In this document: in pieces, positions 55,863 to 64,000 of the stretch
How the letters are laid out: the number at the start of each line of letters is the position of its first letter
How positions within the stretch are numbered: the first letter of the stretch is position 1
DNA from: an uncultured Verrucomicrobiales bacterium
GTDB lineage: Bacteria > Verrucomicrobiota > Verrucomicrobiia > Verrucomicrobiales > DEV007
Assembly: GCA_943789025.1 (NCBI GenBank)
Contig: CALSSN010000006.1
Location: 1-64,000 of the forward strand
Reading direction: 5' to 3'
Length of the DNA: 64,000 nt
Position numbers and translations under genes: made by a program
The notes under the pieces: model-generated
The model's input: only the letters and a program-made list of their open reading frames with translations
Database searches by the model: none
Told to the model about the DNA's origin: nothing

Positions 55863-56102
55863 GCCTCGTGGATGAAGGAGGGGTTCTCCGGAACTTACAG
55901 ATAGCGAAAGTGCCTTTGAGGAAAACGGGTTTCTATTGCCGTTTTTAGGCTAATACTCGCAGTGCATCAAGGGCTGGGCGATTTTCACCCAGTTTCTCGC
56001 GGCTAGGCCAAGAGGATCTCTCCTGAGTCCAGAGCCAAAAAGTAATGACTTCATGCCCCATTTCATCTCCTATGGCGAGGGGAGGAATGGTTCAGAGCTT
56101 CC

Positions 56103-56849
56103 TTAATTTACCTTCAACAATTCGACTTCGAAAACGAGGGTCGAGTTAGGCCCTATATCCGGCCCGGGGCTTTTGCTGCCGTAGGCGAGTTCGGAAGGGA
56201 TGAAGAGTTTCCACTTGGAACCTTCGGCCATCAGCTGGAGAGCCTCAGTCCATCCCGAAATGACTTGGCTGACACCAAAAGTTGCGGGTTCTCCGCGCTG
56301 CACTGAACTGTCGAAAACGGTGCCGTCGAGAAGGGTTCCGGTGTAGTGAACGGTGACCGACTTTTCGGCGGTGGGTTTCGCTCCGCTACCGGCGGTGAGC
56401 ACTTCGTATTGAAGACCGGAGGCTGTGGTGTTCACTTCGGTTCGCTTGCCGTTCTTCTCGAGAAAAGCGGCGCCCTCTTTGGAATTATTGTCTGCTGTCA
56501 TTTCTTTTTCTTTTGCGGCCTTGAGTTGAAGCTGGGTCTGGTAAGTCATGAGAGCTTCTTCAAGTTCTTCGCGTGGAAATTGAGTCTCTTTTCCCTCGAG
56601 GGCGTCTTGGGTTCCTTGCAAGTAGGCGTCTTTCTGGACGTCGATGCCGCCTTTTTTCAATCTTGCGATCGCATCGGAGCCGAGAAAGTAAGAAACTTTC
56701 TCAAGCATGCCTTCCTGGTCAGGAGCATCGGAAACGACAGGCTGATCGGTCTCGCTATTTTTTTCGGCTCGTAGAGATGCTGTGAGAGTAAAAGAGAAGA
56801 CAGCGAGGAAGACACCGAGCGTGAGAGCGTGACGAGTTTGAGCATTCAT
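56103..56849 (-). CDS. Periplasmic FKBP-type peptidyl-prolyl isomerase
   Basis: 248 residues. The signal peptide (ALTLGVFLAVFSFTLTASLRA) is followed by a helical N-terminal dimerisation domain (residues ~45-125, VSYFLGSDAIARLKKGGIDV, YLQGTQDALEGKE), as in FkpA/Mip. The C-terminal FKBP domain has GLQYEVLTAGSGAKPTAEKS, VTVHYTGTLLDGTVFDSS, VISGWTEALQLMAEGSKWKL, FIPSELAYGSKSPGPDIGPN and the terminal LVFEVELLKV. All FK506-pocket aromatics (Tyr, Phe, Asp, Trp) are present. It folds outer-membrane and periplasmic proteins. Confidence 0.93.
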   Translation of the reverse strand: MNAQTRHALTLGVFLAVFSFTLTASLRAEKNSETDQPVVSDAPDQEGMLEKVSYFLGSDAIARLKKGGIDVQKDAYLQGTQDALEGKETQFPREELEEALMTYQTQLQLKAAKEKEMTADNNSKEGAAFLEKNGKRTEVNTTASGLQYEVLTAGSGAKPTAEKSVTVHYTGTLLDGTVFDSSVQRGEPATFGVSQVISGWTEALQLMAEGSKWKLFIPSELAYGSKSPGPDIGPNSTLVFEVELLKVN

Positions 56850-56947
56850 GGGTCAGGCGCGAGGTTAGGGGACTGATGCGCGGAGTCAACAGGAATTGAA
56901 GGCAGGGGTTTTCGCAGCTTGTCTACGCACGATCAATGGAGGGCGCC

Positions 56948-58043
56948 TCAGTCCGAGGGGTCTTTTACTAGGTTGCCCTCTGAATCATGGATGGGACCCT
57001 GCACTTCGATATACCGGCCTTTCTCGAAGGCATCGAGGAGGAAGAAGCCCCCCGTCTCAATACTGTGCCGCACAGATAAGCCGAGAAGAGCAACGGCGAT
57101 GGTAAGGCACAGCATCAGGAAAAGATAGAATCCGGTGTCTCCCTGCGTGTCGTAGGGGCTGCCGTTTGCATTTTTTCCGAATACCTGAGCACTGCGGGAT
57201 CCGCCTCCTGGCGGTTGGAAATGCGGGCTGGGTGTCGCTGGGAGGCGTGGGTTCCTTAATACGGGCGCGGAGGCTCTTTTGATGGCTGGGCTGGGTGCCG
57301 GAGCGGATGCCACCTGGATGTTGGCTGGAGTGGGTCCGTCCGTGGCGGGTGCTGGGGCAGGGGTAGGAAAGTTCTTTTCTAACGTAGCATCCGCTAATGT
57401 CTCCTGCGAAATCGAGGAAGGGTCTTGTTTTGGTGAGCTGGAGTCCTTCGCTTTATCAGTGTCCTTGTCCTTAGTGTCCTCCTTGCCCTTGGTGTCCTTG
57501 GTGTCCTTGGTCCTCCTTGTCCTCCTTGTCCTCCTTGTCCTCCTTGTCCTCCTTGTCCTCCTTGTCCTCCTTGTCCTCCTTGTCCTCCTTGTCCTCCTTG
57601 TCCTCCTTGTCCTCCTTGTCCTCCTTGTCCTCCTTGTCCTCCTTGTCCTCCTTGTCCTCCTTGTCCTCCTTGTCCTCCTTGTCCTCCTTGTCCTCCTTGT
57701 CCTCCTTGTCCTCGCTGTCCTCGCTGTCCTTGGTGTCCCTAGTTTCGGGTTCGTCTCCAGAGGCGTAAAATTTTCCTTTGATGGTGCCTATCTCGATACG
57801 ATCTCCCGAGGCAAATTGGTGTTTCGAGATGGTTTGGCCATTGATTTCAATTCCATTGGTAGAGCCAAGATCCACAATCGAGAAGAACCCGTTGTCGAAA
57901 GAAATTTTCCCGTGGTGTCCCGAGATGGTGCCGTCCTCAAAGACGATGTCATTGTCGTTGGCTTTGCCGAAAGAGATGGTTGCTGCGACAAGTTCGATGC
58001 GAACTTCAGAGTTGTCTCCTTGTTGGAAAATAATGCAGGGCAT
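56948..58043 (-). CDS. FHA-domain protein with (Lys-Glu-Asp)22 tract and membrane anchor, frameshifted
   Basis: About 365 residues. The N-terminal FHA domain has ATISFGKANDNDIVFEDGTI, SGHHGKI and LGSTNGIEINGQ (Ser-Gly-His, Asn-Gly conserved; the usual first Arg is Lys). From residue ~106 a 22-fold Lys-Glu-Asp repeat forms an alternating-charge, probably single-helix rod. The frame changes at the end of the tract, near 57480-57510. The coherent continuation is a Pro/Ala-rich linker (KNFPTPAPAPATDGPTPANI), a basic segment, a transmembrane helix (FYLFLMLCLTIAVALLGLSV) and a short C-terminal part ending at 56948. The FHA end is therefore held at the membrane by an extended stalk. An Arg-to-Lys change may lower phosphopeptide affinity. 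Confidence 0.75.
57510..57707. repeat. 9-bp tandem repeat, 22 units, coding Lys-Glu-Asp
   Basis: Twenty-two units of GTCCTCCTT (plus strand). On the minus strand each reads Lys-Glu-Asp. The first two units after it in the sequence (57708-57725) are variant GTCCTCGCT (Ser-Glu-Asp). Perfect identity between units points to recent slippage. On the plus strand the same DNA reads Leu-Val-Leu, a false frame. Confidence 0.95.
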
Positions 58044-58623
58044 GGCAGGGAGGTGGTTGATCAGGAAAGCTTGAGGGTCTTCCTCGGATTTAAAATTGTG
58101 GTTCGCAGCTCAAAGTCCCGTCTCGTTTGAGTTGAGTTGCTGGAAAAAATGTAGCCAGTTACGCGGCAGGTTCTCAGCGGTAGGGGAACACATCAGACGG
58201 AACGGAGATAAAACAAAATGCCGAGAGCTTTCATGAGAGCGTTGAAGCCGATGAGCAGTCATATCTGTGTTTTCTAGAGAGGCGTTCGGAAGTCGCACTA
58301 AGCATGGCCGATTCGGCCGTGAGAACAACCAGCTTTCTTCATGATTATTTTGCTGCGGTGTCCTATTTTCTGGTTGTCACGAATGGCGGCTTTGAGCCTT
58401 GCATGACTGGCACGACCGGAGGGAGAGTGCCATGTTTCGGAGTGATGTCCGAATTGCTTCTCGTCTTTCCGATCAGGTCTGCTCTGGCCCCTGACATTTA
58501 CCCCAGAGACTCCTCTGGTCAGGCGCGATGTGGTATCTTACTTTCGGGTTGCCATGTTTGGCAGCGCGAGGTCAGGCTTGTTTTTCTTTCTACTACGCAC
58601 TGTCGGGCAGGGAGGGAAGAAAG
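58044..58623. other. Intergenic stretch without a recognisable gene
   Basis: About 580 bp between the divergent starts of the FHA protein and the large membrane orphan. Open frames here (for example 58304-58633) have no family resemblance and no good ribosome-binding site. A GCATGGCCGATTCGGCCGTG inverted repeat lies near 58303-58322. It probably contains two divergent promoters. Confidence 0.4.
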
Positions 58624-60867
58624 GTGCAGGTAGCAAGCAGCAACTCGGCGGACTCGGGAGGTGTTTCTCAGGGCGGAAGGCTGGTGATCTGGGTGCCTCT
58701 GCTCTGTGGAGGAGTGGCCGTTCTTCTTTCTTCATTCCTACTTCTTGTCGTGCCGGTGCGAGAAGCTCTTGGAGGATGGGCGTGGGGAGTCGTAGCGATC
58801 GGTTTTTCAGGTTTTCTGGGGGCCTTGTTTTCGTGGAGAAATCTCTCAATACAGGAACTGGATATAAAAAAAGAGCGTCAGGGCCTGGAAATCATCCGAC
58901 GTGAACTGGCCTCCGAGATGGGGCAGCTGGAGGTGCGTCGGCAGCGGTTTGAGCGCCGCCTGTTAACGTATGGGGAATGGATGGAGTTTCCAGATGAAGG
59001 CACTGCACCTGTGCCAGAGAAACCTGAGCAGGCAGAGGCAGTGAGGGCCCAGGACGAAGCAGTTGCCAGGATCGTGCGCGAGCGGTCCGAGAGCCTCCTG
59101 GAACGGTTTCGTAGCGAGGATTTTCTGGTCGATGGAACCTTCAGTGCGGAGCTTCTAATGCGCGAGGCAGGAGAGTTTCTCGAGGATATTGCGAGAGTCT
59201 ACCAGCCAGGGGTGACCAGTCCGATTCTGGAGACCAACGTGGAGAAGCTGCTCCAAGCGATCAATCGCCTAAGTATGCAGCTGCTGTTTCAGATCGAGCA
59301 GCTTCCGATCAATCTGAAGGACTACAGCCTTGCACGGATGGCAGAGCACGTCCGGACGGCGAGTCGTTTCTATGGATATTACCAGAGCCTGCAGCCTTAT
59401 CTTCCCATTGCGAATTACACCTGGCAGTTAGGCAGAGTGGTTGCAGGGACCAACCCACTGACTGCTGGAACCCTCTTTCTTGGCTCGGAGGCCTTGCGCC
59501 GAGGCGGTAAACGAGTGGGGAAGTTCTACCTCGAACGCTACAGCCTGAAGCTGACTCAAGAAGCGGTGAGATTACTCGGTAATGAGGCTGCAACCGTGTT
59601 TGATCCGGGCTATCGGCACCGCGATTCTTCCTGGATCTACGGCGTCGAGTTGGCCGAGTTAGTGCATGCTTTTGCGCCATCGGTCAAGACTCTCGAGGCA
59701 GCATTTCAAGAACTGGGGGCTCTTCCGCTCCGCGGAAGCTACGACAGGGTCTATCTCTACCGGTGTCTGGCAGCTCACGCTTCCCCGGAGCCTCACAAGT
59801 TTGGAGTAACAGGGCACTTAAGCTCCACCGAGCGGCATGAGATTGCTCGAAGACTGGAGGTCTTTTTTGAGCGTCATGCACACGGTCGGCATCCAGAGAG
59901 GGTTCAGGGGTGGGCAAAAGGGGTGGAAGAGCGGCTGGGGGTGGCAATGCGGGTCGTGGCGGGGCGGGTGGCCATCTCTCCTGCCGAAGAGGCCCTGGCC
60001 ATGGTGCAATCGCTGGCTGGCTTCCTCGTGGAGATACGCGGACACGAGCCCGGCGCTTTGGAAGCACTTCTGAAGAAGACCGAATCCTGGAAACGATGGC
60101 AAGGAATTGCCGGTAAAGAGGGTGCTGTTGGTATGCAGGACGAACCCTGGCCTTCACTCTTTGGTTATCCCGAAATCGCTGAAGATAGCCATCTGCTGAG
60201 AGTGTTTTTTAATGATCTCCTCGACCTTGAGCGGAAGGCTGAAACGGTGGATCCTGTCGCATTTATTGCCATCTCTGAGGTGGCGCGCTTTCTGGGTGCT
60301 CCCGAGAACGAGGTGGAGGAGCCGCTGTCGGAAATCTACGGGAGGCGGCTTGGAAAAAGACTGCTCTCAGGTGAGCGGGGGGAACGCCGGGTGCCCGGAT
60401 CGCTTGCCGTGGCACTGGCGGCAATTTTGCCGCCCGGAGAGAATGTGGATCTCCTTTACTGCGCAGAGTTCGATGGGTCGAAGCGTCATCTCCGAGGTGG
60501 CCCGATGGAGGGGGCAAATCTCTGGTTGGTGGGAGCTGGCTCGCAATGCTGGGTGCTCGCCGAGCAGTCTGTGAAAAAGAAACGAGCGCTTCCAGGGGCT
60601 GGGGTTGCCATGTGTTGGGCTGCGCGCGCGGGGGAGTTTTCGGTCTCGATGGACGCTAGAGGCGGTTTCGCGGTAATCGAAGGAGGAAACTGGCGGGTTC
60701 CTGTTTCGGGAGCGGGTGGCGAGATTGAGGGCGCAGGACCTGCTGGATTCAAGGTGGTGGCCCCGAAGAAACGATGGGGAAGAGGAGCGTCCATGGCCGA
60801 AGCCGGTGCTTATTTCGATGCACTGAGAGCGGTGGCTTCGAAAAGCAGCAACCGTGAACTGGGGTGA
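58624..60867 (+). CDS. Large membrane-anchored protein of unknown family
   Basis: 747 residues from GTG 58624, which has GGAGG eight bases upstream; the frame extends to 58528 but lacks a ribosome-binding site there. Two transmembrane helices at residues ~20-70 (VIWVPLLCGGVAVLLSSFLL, GWAWGVVAIGFSGFLGALFS) precede a coiled coil (KKERQGLEIIRRELASEMGQ). The rest is a long cytosolic helical region with a hydrophobic patch (TNPLTAGTLFLGSEALRRGG). It ends in a beta-rich domain of ~150 residues (ENVDLLYCAEFDGSKRHLRG, LWLVGAGSQCWVLAEQSVKK, GFAVIEGGNWRVPVSGAGG). No catalytic motif was recognised. Confidence 0.65.
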   Translation: MQVASSNSADSGGVSQGGRLVIWVPLLCGGVAVLLSSFLLLVVPVREALGGWAWGVVAIGFSGFLGALFSWRNLSIQELDIKKERQGLEIIRRELASEMGQLEVRRQRFERRLLTYGEWMEFPDEGTAPVPEKPEQAEAVRAQDEAVARIVRERSESLLERFRSEDFLVDGTFSAELLMREAGEFLEDIARVYQPGVTSPILETNVEKLLQAINRLSMQLLFQIEQLPINLKDYSLARMAEHVRTASRFYGYYQSLQPYLPIANYTWQLGRVVAGTNPLTAGTLFLGSEALRRGGKRVGKFYLERYSLKLTQEAVRLLGNEAATVFDPGYRHRDSSWIYGVELAELVHAFAPSVKTLEAAFQELGALPLRGSYDRVYLYRCLAAHASPEPHKFGVTGHLSSTERHEIARRLEVFFERHAHGRHPERVQGWAKGVEERLGVAMRVVAGRVAISPAEEALAMVQSLAGFLVEIRGHEPGALEALLKKTESWKRWQGIAGKEGAVGMQDEPWPSLFGYPEIAEDSHLLRVFFNDLLDLERKAETVDPVAFIAISEVARFLGAPENEVEEPLSEIYGRRLGKRLLSGERGERRVPGSLAVALAAILPPGENVDLLYCAEFDGSKRHLRGGPMEGANLWLVGAGSQCWVLAEQSVKKKRALPGAGVAMCWAARAGEFSVSMDARGGFAVIEGGNWRVPVSGAGGEIEGAGPAGFKVVAPKKRWGRGASMAEAGAYFDALRAVASKSSNRELG

Positions 60868-61080
60868 TCGCATCGGCTAAGACCCTCAGTCCCCGACTGG
60901 AATCTTCAAGGTTTTTGCTGCTCGTTGGGGAGGAACAGTTCATTGTGAGAACGCCGCCGCCAAGGAAGAGGGTGAAGGTCTTGAGAACACCCGCAAGCAT
61001 CCGCGAAATGGCGGGTCGAGGCGTGAAAAGCAAAGCTTTGAGCGGATTCCGAAACAAGGAAAGAGCAAAAAAGTCACCTC

Positions 61081-61794
61081 TCACCGAAGCCGTGCGACCA
61101 GTTCGTTTGCCTGCCACTGACCAGGGGCGGATTGTTCGGCGGCAAAGCCGTAATTGAAGAAGGAACCTTTCAGGGCAAGTTGGACACGGGAATCCTTGCC
61201 GAGTTCTCCCATTCCCATCACGGCAAGAGGAACGGGAGGCGAGTCGAGCAGAGCTTCGAGCCTGGACATGTCTTCCGGGGAATGAAGGCGGGTGGCAATC
61301 TTGACGAGATCAACGCCGGTCTGGACTCCCCGGTTGATGATCCCAGTAAGCTCCTGGCTTGAGGGGGTTGATTGAAAATCATGAAATGACCCGACAATCT
61401 GTATTCGAGGTGTCTGAGACCTGGCTTTTGCGATTACCGTGTCCCATCTCTCTGCCTCGAGACTGCGGATTTCGATGTCGATAAAGGAAGCATGATCAAG
61501 GTGGTTGAGGATCAGGTTTTTGCGGGCTTCAGAGGTGAGATCTCCAGCCCCGCCTTCGTCACCCCGTCGTGCAGTGATCAGAACGGGCGGAGCGGTAGCG
61601 AGCTGGGCGATACCATCGAGAGCTTCACCAATCAAATCTCTCAGAAGGTCGAGGCGTAATTCGAGAAGGTCAGGCCGGTGGGTATCGGCCATGACTTGGG
61701 AGAGCTGCGAGAGGTCTTTGCGAGAAATGATGGTGCAAACCACACTGGGATGGTGTAAATGCTGAAAAATCTCTCTCGATGAGTTTGATTTCAT
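61081..61794 (-). CDS. aroD: 3-dehydroquinate dehydratase, type I
   Basis: 237 residues. The shikimate-pathway enzyme that dehydrates 3-dehydroquinate through a Schiff base. Key blocks: LLELRLDLL (Glu and Arg of the substrate pocket), PVLITARRGDEGG, IVGSFHDFQSTP (general-base His) and GVDLVKIATRL (Schiff-base Lys), then PLAVMGMGELGKDSRVQ. The C-terminal GFAAEQSAPGQWQANEL matches the closing loop with Gln and Pro. ATG 61794 leaves a 65-bp divergent promoter space to the next gene; the upstream ATG at 61845 would leave only 14 bp. The length fits the class I family (~230-250). Confidence 0.92.
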   Translation of the reverse strand: MKSNSSREIFQHLHHPSVVCTIISRKDLSQLSQVMADTHRPDLLELRLDLLRDLIGEALDGIAQLATAPPVLITARRGDEGGAGDLTSEARKNLILNHLDHASFIDIEIRSLEAERWDTVIAKARSQTPRIQIVGSFHDFQSTPSSQELTGIINRGVQTGVDLVKIATRLHSPEDMSRLEALLDSPPVPLAVMGMGELGKDSRVQLALKGSFFNYGFAAEQSAPGQWQANELVARLR

Positions 61795-61859
61795 TAATAA
61801 TTGCTTTTCCAATTTGGATCTTCTAAACGACTGAAGGATAGGCATACGATCTCATAAGC

Positions 61860-63257
61860 ATGCTGGGTAAGAAACAGGAGATCAACCTCCAGCTCAGTCA
61901 GATTATTGACGGCATCCTTGTCGCGGTTGCTTTCTGGTTGTGTCATAGCACACGGTTTTATCTTCTCCCGTTGATCTTTCCGGACTTGCCTCCGATTCCC
62001 GGACTTGACGGGTTTATCTGGATGATGGCCATTGCGATTCCGTTTACTCCCATCTTTCTCGAGTTTGAAGGGTTTTATCAGCACCCGATGAGGAAGAAGG
62101 TGTTCGACTCGATCGGCCAATTCATCCGGGTAGGTGTGTGGTTGATGTTGGCACTTGGTAGTTGTGTCATTTTTTTTAGATGGCAGGCAAACAGTCGCCT
62201 TGTCATGCTGATGTTACCATTTGCAGTTTCGGGCCTTCTTCTTCTCAGGGAGGCGATGATGAAGCGTTATTTGAGGTGGGGTGTCACAGGCGGTGATAAA
62301 GGGAAGGAGCGGGTCGTTGTAGCCGGTTTAGACAAGGATATTGAAGGATTTCTTTCCGAGATGACTGAGGATGATGCGGAGCTGATGCAGGTTGTAGCGA
62401 GATATGATTTGGAGTGTCACAGTGTCGACGAATTCATAGAGATGCTTCATCAGCACTCGATAAACCGCGTGATTTTTGTAGCGATTCACACACAGTTCGG
62501 GAAAGTGCAGGAGGCAATCCATGCGTGTGAGAGAGAGGGGGTGGAAGCTTGGCTGTCGACCAACTTTTTTCAAACTTCCATTGCGCGACCGACTTTTGAC
62601 GTCATGGGAGGGCGTTTGATGCTGGTTTTTTCCGCTACGCCACCGGTATCGTGGGCAATTCTTGTGAAAGAGATATTGGACCGCGTCGTGGCCTTTCTTG
62701 CGATTGTTGTTACGAGCCCGTTCTGGTTATTGGTGGCGCTCGGAATTAAGCTTTCGTCACAGGGTAAGATTTTTTATCTCCAGGAACGCTGCGGTCAGAA
62801 TGGATTGCCATTTAAGATGCTTAAGTTTCGCACAATGTTTTCGGATGCAGAGACGCAGCAGTTGGAGCTTGAGGAAAAAAATCAGATGGAGGGGCCGGTA
62901 TTTAAACTCAAAAAGGATCCGAGAGTTTTTAAATTAGGCTCCATCCTGCGAAAGCTGAGCATCGACGAACTGCCCCAGCTCGTGAATGTTCTCAGGGGGG
63001 AGATGAGCCTGGTCGGGCCGCGTCCGCTGCCGGTCGAGCAGATCAAGCAAATTGAGGATAAGGCTCAGCGTCGGCGGCTTAGTGTGAAGCCGGGAATTAC
63101 CTGTCTCTGGCAAGTCAGCGGTCGGAACCAAATCAGCCGATTCGAGGACTGGGTAGCGCTGGATCTTGAATACATCGATAACTGGTCGCTCTGGCTGGAT
63201 TTTAAAATTCTCTTACGAACGATTCCGGTTGTCGTCTCTGGAAAGGGAGCGAGCTGA
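61860..63257 (+). CDS. Polyprenyl glycosylphosphotransferase (initiating exopolysaccharide transferase)
   Basis: 465 residues of the WbaP/WcaJ type, which transfer a sugar phosphate to undecaprenyl phosphate to start capsule or exopolysaccharide synthesis. Four N-terminal transmembrane helices ([64 protein letters not shown]) and a Rossmann-like CoA-binding domain ([20 protein letters not shown]) precede the re-entrant helix ([20 protein letters not shown]). The catalytic domain carries [47 protein letters not shown] and [19 protein letters not shown]. It is intact. No further polysaccharide genes are next to it, and repeat copy C starts at its stop codon. Confidence 0.94.
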   Translation: MLGKKQEINLQLSQIIDGILVAVAFWLCHSTRFYLLPLIFPDLPPIPGLDGFIWMMAIAIPFTPIFLEFEGFYQHPMRKKVFDSIGQFIRVGVWLMLALGSCVIFFRWQANSRLVMLMLPFAVSGLLLLREAMMKRYLRWGVTGGDKGKERVVVAGLDKDIEGFLSEMTEDDAELMQVVARYDLECHSVDEFIEMLHQHSINRVIFVAIHTQFGKVQEAIHACEREGVEAWLSTNFFQTSIARPTFDVMGGRLMLVFSATPPVSWAILVKEILDRVVAFLAIVVTSPFWLLVALGIKLSSQGKIFYLQERCGQNGLPFKMLKFRTMFSDAETQQLELEEKNQMEGPVFKLKKDPRVFKLGSILRKLSIDELPQLVNVLRGEMSLVGPRPLPVEQIKQIEDKAQRRRLSVKPGITCLWQVSGRNQISRFEDWVALDLEYIDNWSLWLDFKILLRTIPVVVSGKGAS

Positions 63258-63485
63258 GGAAGGTCTGATCCATTGCTCCACCCGCCACTTGGAATGGAAT
63301 TGGATTGAAATCAGCATCGCTGCGCTCTGGGCTCACTCAAAAACACCTTCGAAGGTTGCTGCCCGCATCCGGTGTGGCTTTGTTGCTCGTTGGTCGTGGA
63401 TGTTCATCCACTTCCGCCTCGCGCGCGCCGTGCCACACAGAATCCGGACAACAATGACGGGCACCGCCATGAATCAGACCCTCCT
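63257..63485 (+). repeat. Dispersed structured repeat, copy C (full length)
   Basis: About 229 bp. Terminal inverted repeats: left AGGAAGGTCTGATCCAT, right ATGAATCAGACCCTCCT (GGTCTGAT at 63262-63269, ATCAGACC at 63473-63480). Inner inverted repeats: GTGTGGC (63372-63378) with GCCACAC (63432-63438), and the perfect hairpin GTGGATGTTCATCCAC (63396-63411). It lies immediately after the stop codon of the glycosylphosphotransferase. It has no gene of its own; its size and ends resemble a miniature inverted-repeat element. Confidence 0.9.
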
Positions 63486-63528
63486 TGAGTTTTTTCAAGA
63501 TGGTTGGAGGAAAGTCATGCAGGGCCTT

Positions 63529-64000
63529 TCAAGTGATCCGGGCATGTTTTTCGATCAGGTAGCGATCAGTCATTCCCGCTACGTAGTCGCACACACAACG
63601 TTCAAGGGTTTCGGATTCGACGCGCTCTCGAGTGATGTTTCCCATCTGATCGGGGTGCTGAAGAAAGTATCGAAAAACTTCGGAGATTCTGCGGCGACCG
63701 AGCGCGTTGGTTGAAGCAATTTCAGGGTGCCGGTAAAGGTTTTCGTAGAGAAAGTTCCGGAGCTGTCTGTTTCGAGTGCTCAAGTCTTGAGGATACCCGG
63801 CTAGGGGGAAGGACGATCGGCGTGCCATGTCAGCTGAGCCCGTCGCGAAATGTTTAAGGGTGGCGTGGGTGTGCAGGGTGAGTTCCTCGACTTCGCGGTC
63901 GATGAGGTTTCTGACAGTGAGACGTACGAGATCGGTTTCGTCGATCCCCTTGTGGTTCGCTTTGCTTTCCTCCATACACTCTCGCCAGAGGGGTATCTCG
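63529..64000 (-). CDS. dgt: Deoxyguanosinetriphosphate triphosphohydrolase-like protein, C-terminal part
   Basis: The minus-strand frame stays open through the window edge (PLWREC lies before the ATG at 63975), so the HD-domain catalytic half is outside. The visible ~157 residues match the C-terminal half of dGTPases: LVRLTVRNLIDREVEEL, NRQLRNFLYENLYRHPEIAS, VFRYFLQHPDQMG and RVESETLERCVCDYVAGMTD, then RYLIEKHARIT. The enzyme cleaves dGTP to deoxyguanosine and triphosphate and can limit dNTP pools, sometimes as antiphage defence. The stop at 63529 is about 43 bp from the right end of repeat copy C. Confidence 0.88.
   Translation of the reverse strand, partial: EIPLWRECMEESKANHKGIDETDLVRLTVRNLIDREVEELTLHTHATLKHFATGSADMARRSSFPLAGYPQDLSTRNRQLRNFLYENLYRHPEIASTNALGRRRISEVFRYFLQHPDQMGNITRERVESETLERCVCDYVAGMTDRYLIEKHARIT

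Noticed and set aside
57279-58130. A plus-strand frame with a long Leu-Val-Leu repeat that looks like a giant membrane helix
   Set aside because: It is the antisense of the Lys-Glu-Asp repeat in the FHA gene; the minus frame carries a real FHA domain and membrane anchor.
60749-61117. Minus-strand frame between the large membrane orphan and aroD with a hydrophobic start and a Cys (GGGVLTMNC)
   Set aside because: The lipobox does not fit (Met-Asn before Cys) and the frame overlaps the end of the orphan gene by over 100 bp.

Overview
The window looks like a chromosomal segment of a PVC-group bacterium, most likely Verrucomicrobiota. The support is indirect. The gene set is Gram-negative (LPS-type heptose phosphatase, GT9 heptosyltransferase, outer-membrane barrels, PilT). 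There is a long MoxR/DUF58/von Willebrand/terpene-cyclase-fold cluster of the kind found in planctomycetes and verrucomicrobia. Shine-Dalgarno sites are scarce, and the quinolone loop of GyrA is unusual. No rRNA, tRNA or CRISPR array was recognised.

Layout. 1-4.5 kb: thiE (5' end outside the window), gmhB, lepA, a HlyD-type adaptor remnant cut by a dispersed repeat, and a metallophosphoesterase. 4.5-14.6 kb: mostly minus strand, with a cyclic-nucleotide-domain protein, an FHA protein with a repetitive tail, a GT9 glycosyltransferase, a membrane protein, miaB, a large secreted orphan, xerD (plus strand) and rsmH. 14.6-18.1 kb: a plastic patch with a Doc/AbrB toxin-antitoxin pair, IS3- and IS256-type transposase remnants, a TetR regulator with a palindromic operator, and a secreted orphan. 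18.1-25.4 kb: outer-membrane barrel, low-molecular-weight phosphatase, fluoride channel, a zinc ribbon-GIDE-GIDE-LemA membrane protein, pilT, a DUF58 protein and a YkgJ-like protein. 25.3-26.6 kb: a decayed DUF433/DUF5615 module containing a 9-bp microsatellite, another IS3 remnant, and repeat copy B.

26.8-44.3 kb is the most striking block: nine co-directional minus-strand genes. The order of transcription is MoxR ATPase, DUF58, BatA-like VWA protein, VWA/amidotransferase-like protein, DksA-type zinc finger, a giant DUF4175-like membrane protein, a secreted helical protein, a terpene-cyclase-fold secreted protein, and a ~1,160-residue protein ending in a thioredoxin fold. It reads as one MoxR-driven envelope assembly or maturation system.

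44.5-64 kb: ankyrin lipoprotein, outer-membrane barrel, gyrA, recF, hisS, aspS, a PD-(D/E)XK-like protein, a zinc-ribbon fragment, FKBP isomerase, an FHA protein with 22 Lys-Glu-Asp repeats, a large membrane orphan, aroD, a polyprenyl glycosylphosphotransferase, repeat copy C and the C-terminal end of dgt.

Quality warning. Many conserved genes are split by frameshifts, and those that can be resolved fall in homopolymer runs (A5 where A4 is needed in lepA and in the phosphoesterase; A7 where A8 is needed in thiE). I therefore treat most broken housekeeping genes as probably intact in the organism and annotate them as single loci. Transposon remnants, the HlyD remnant and the DUF5615 gene are treated as genuinely decayed.
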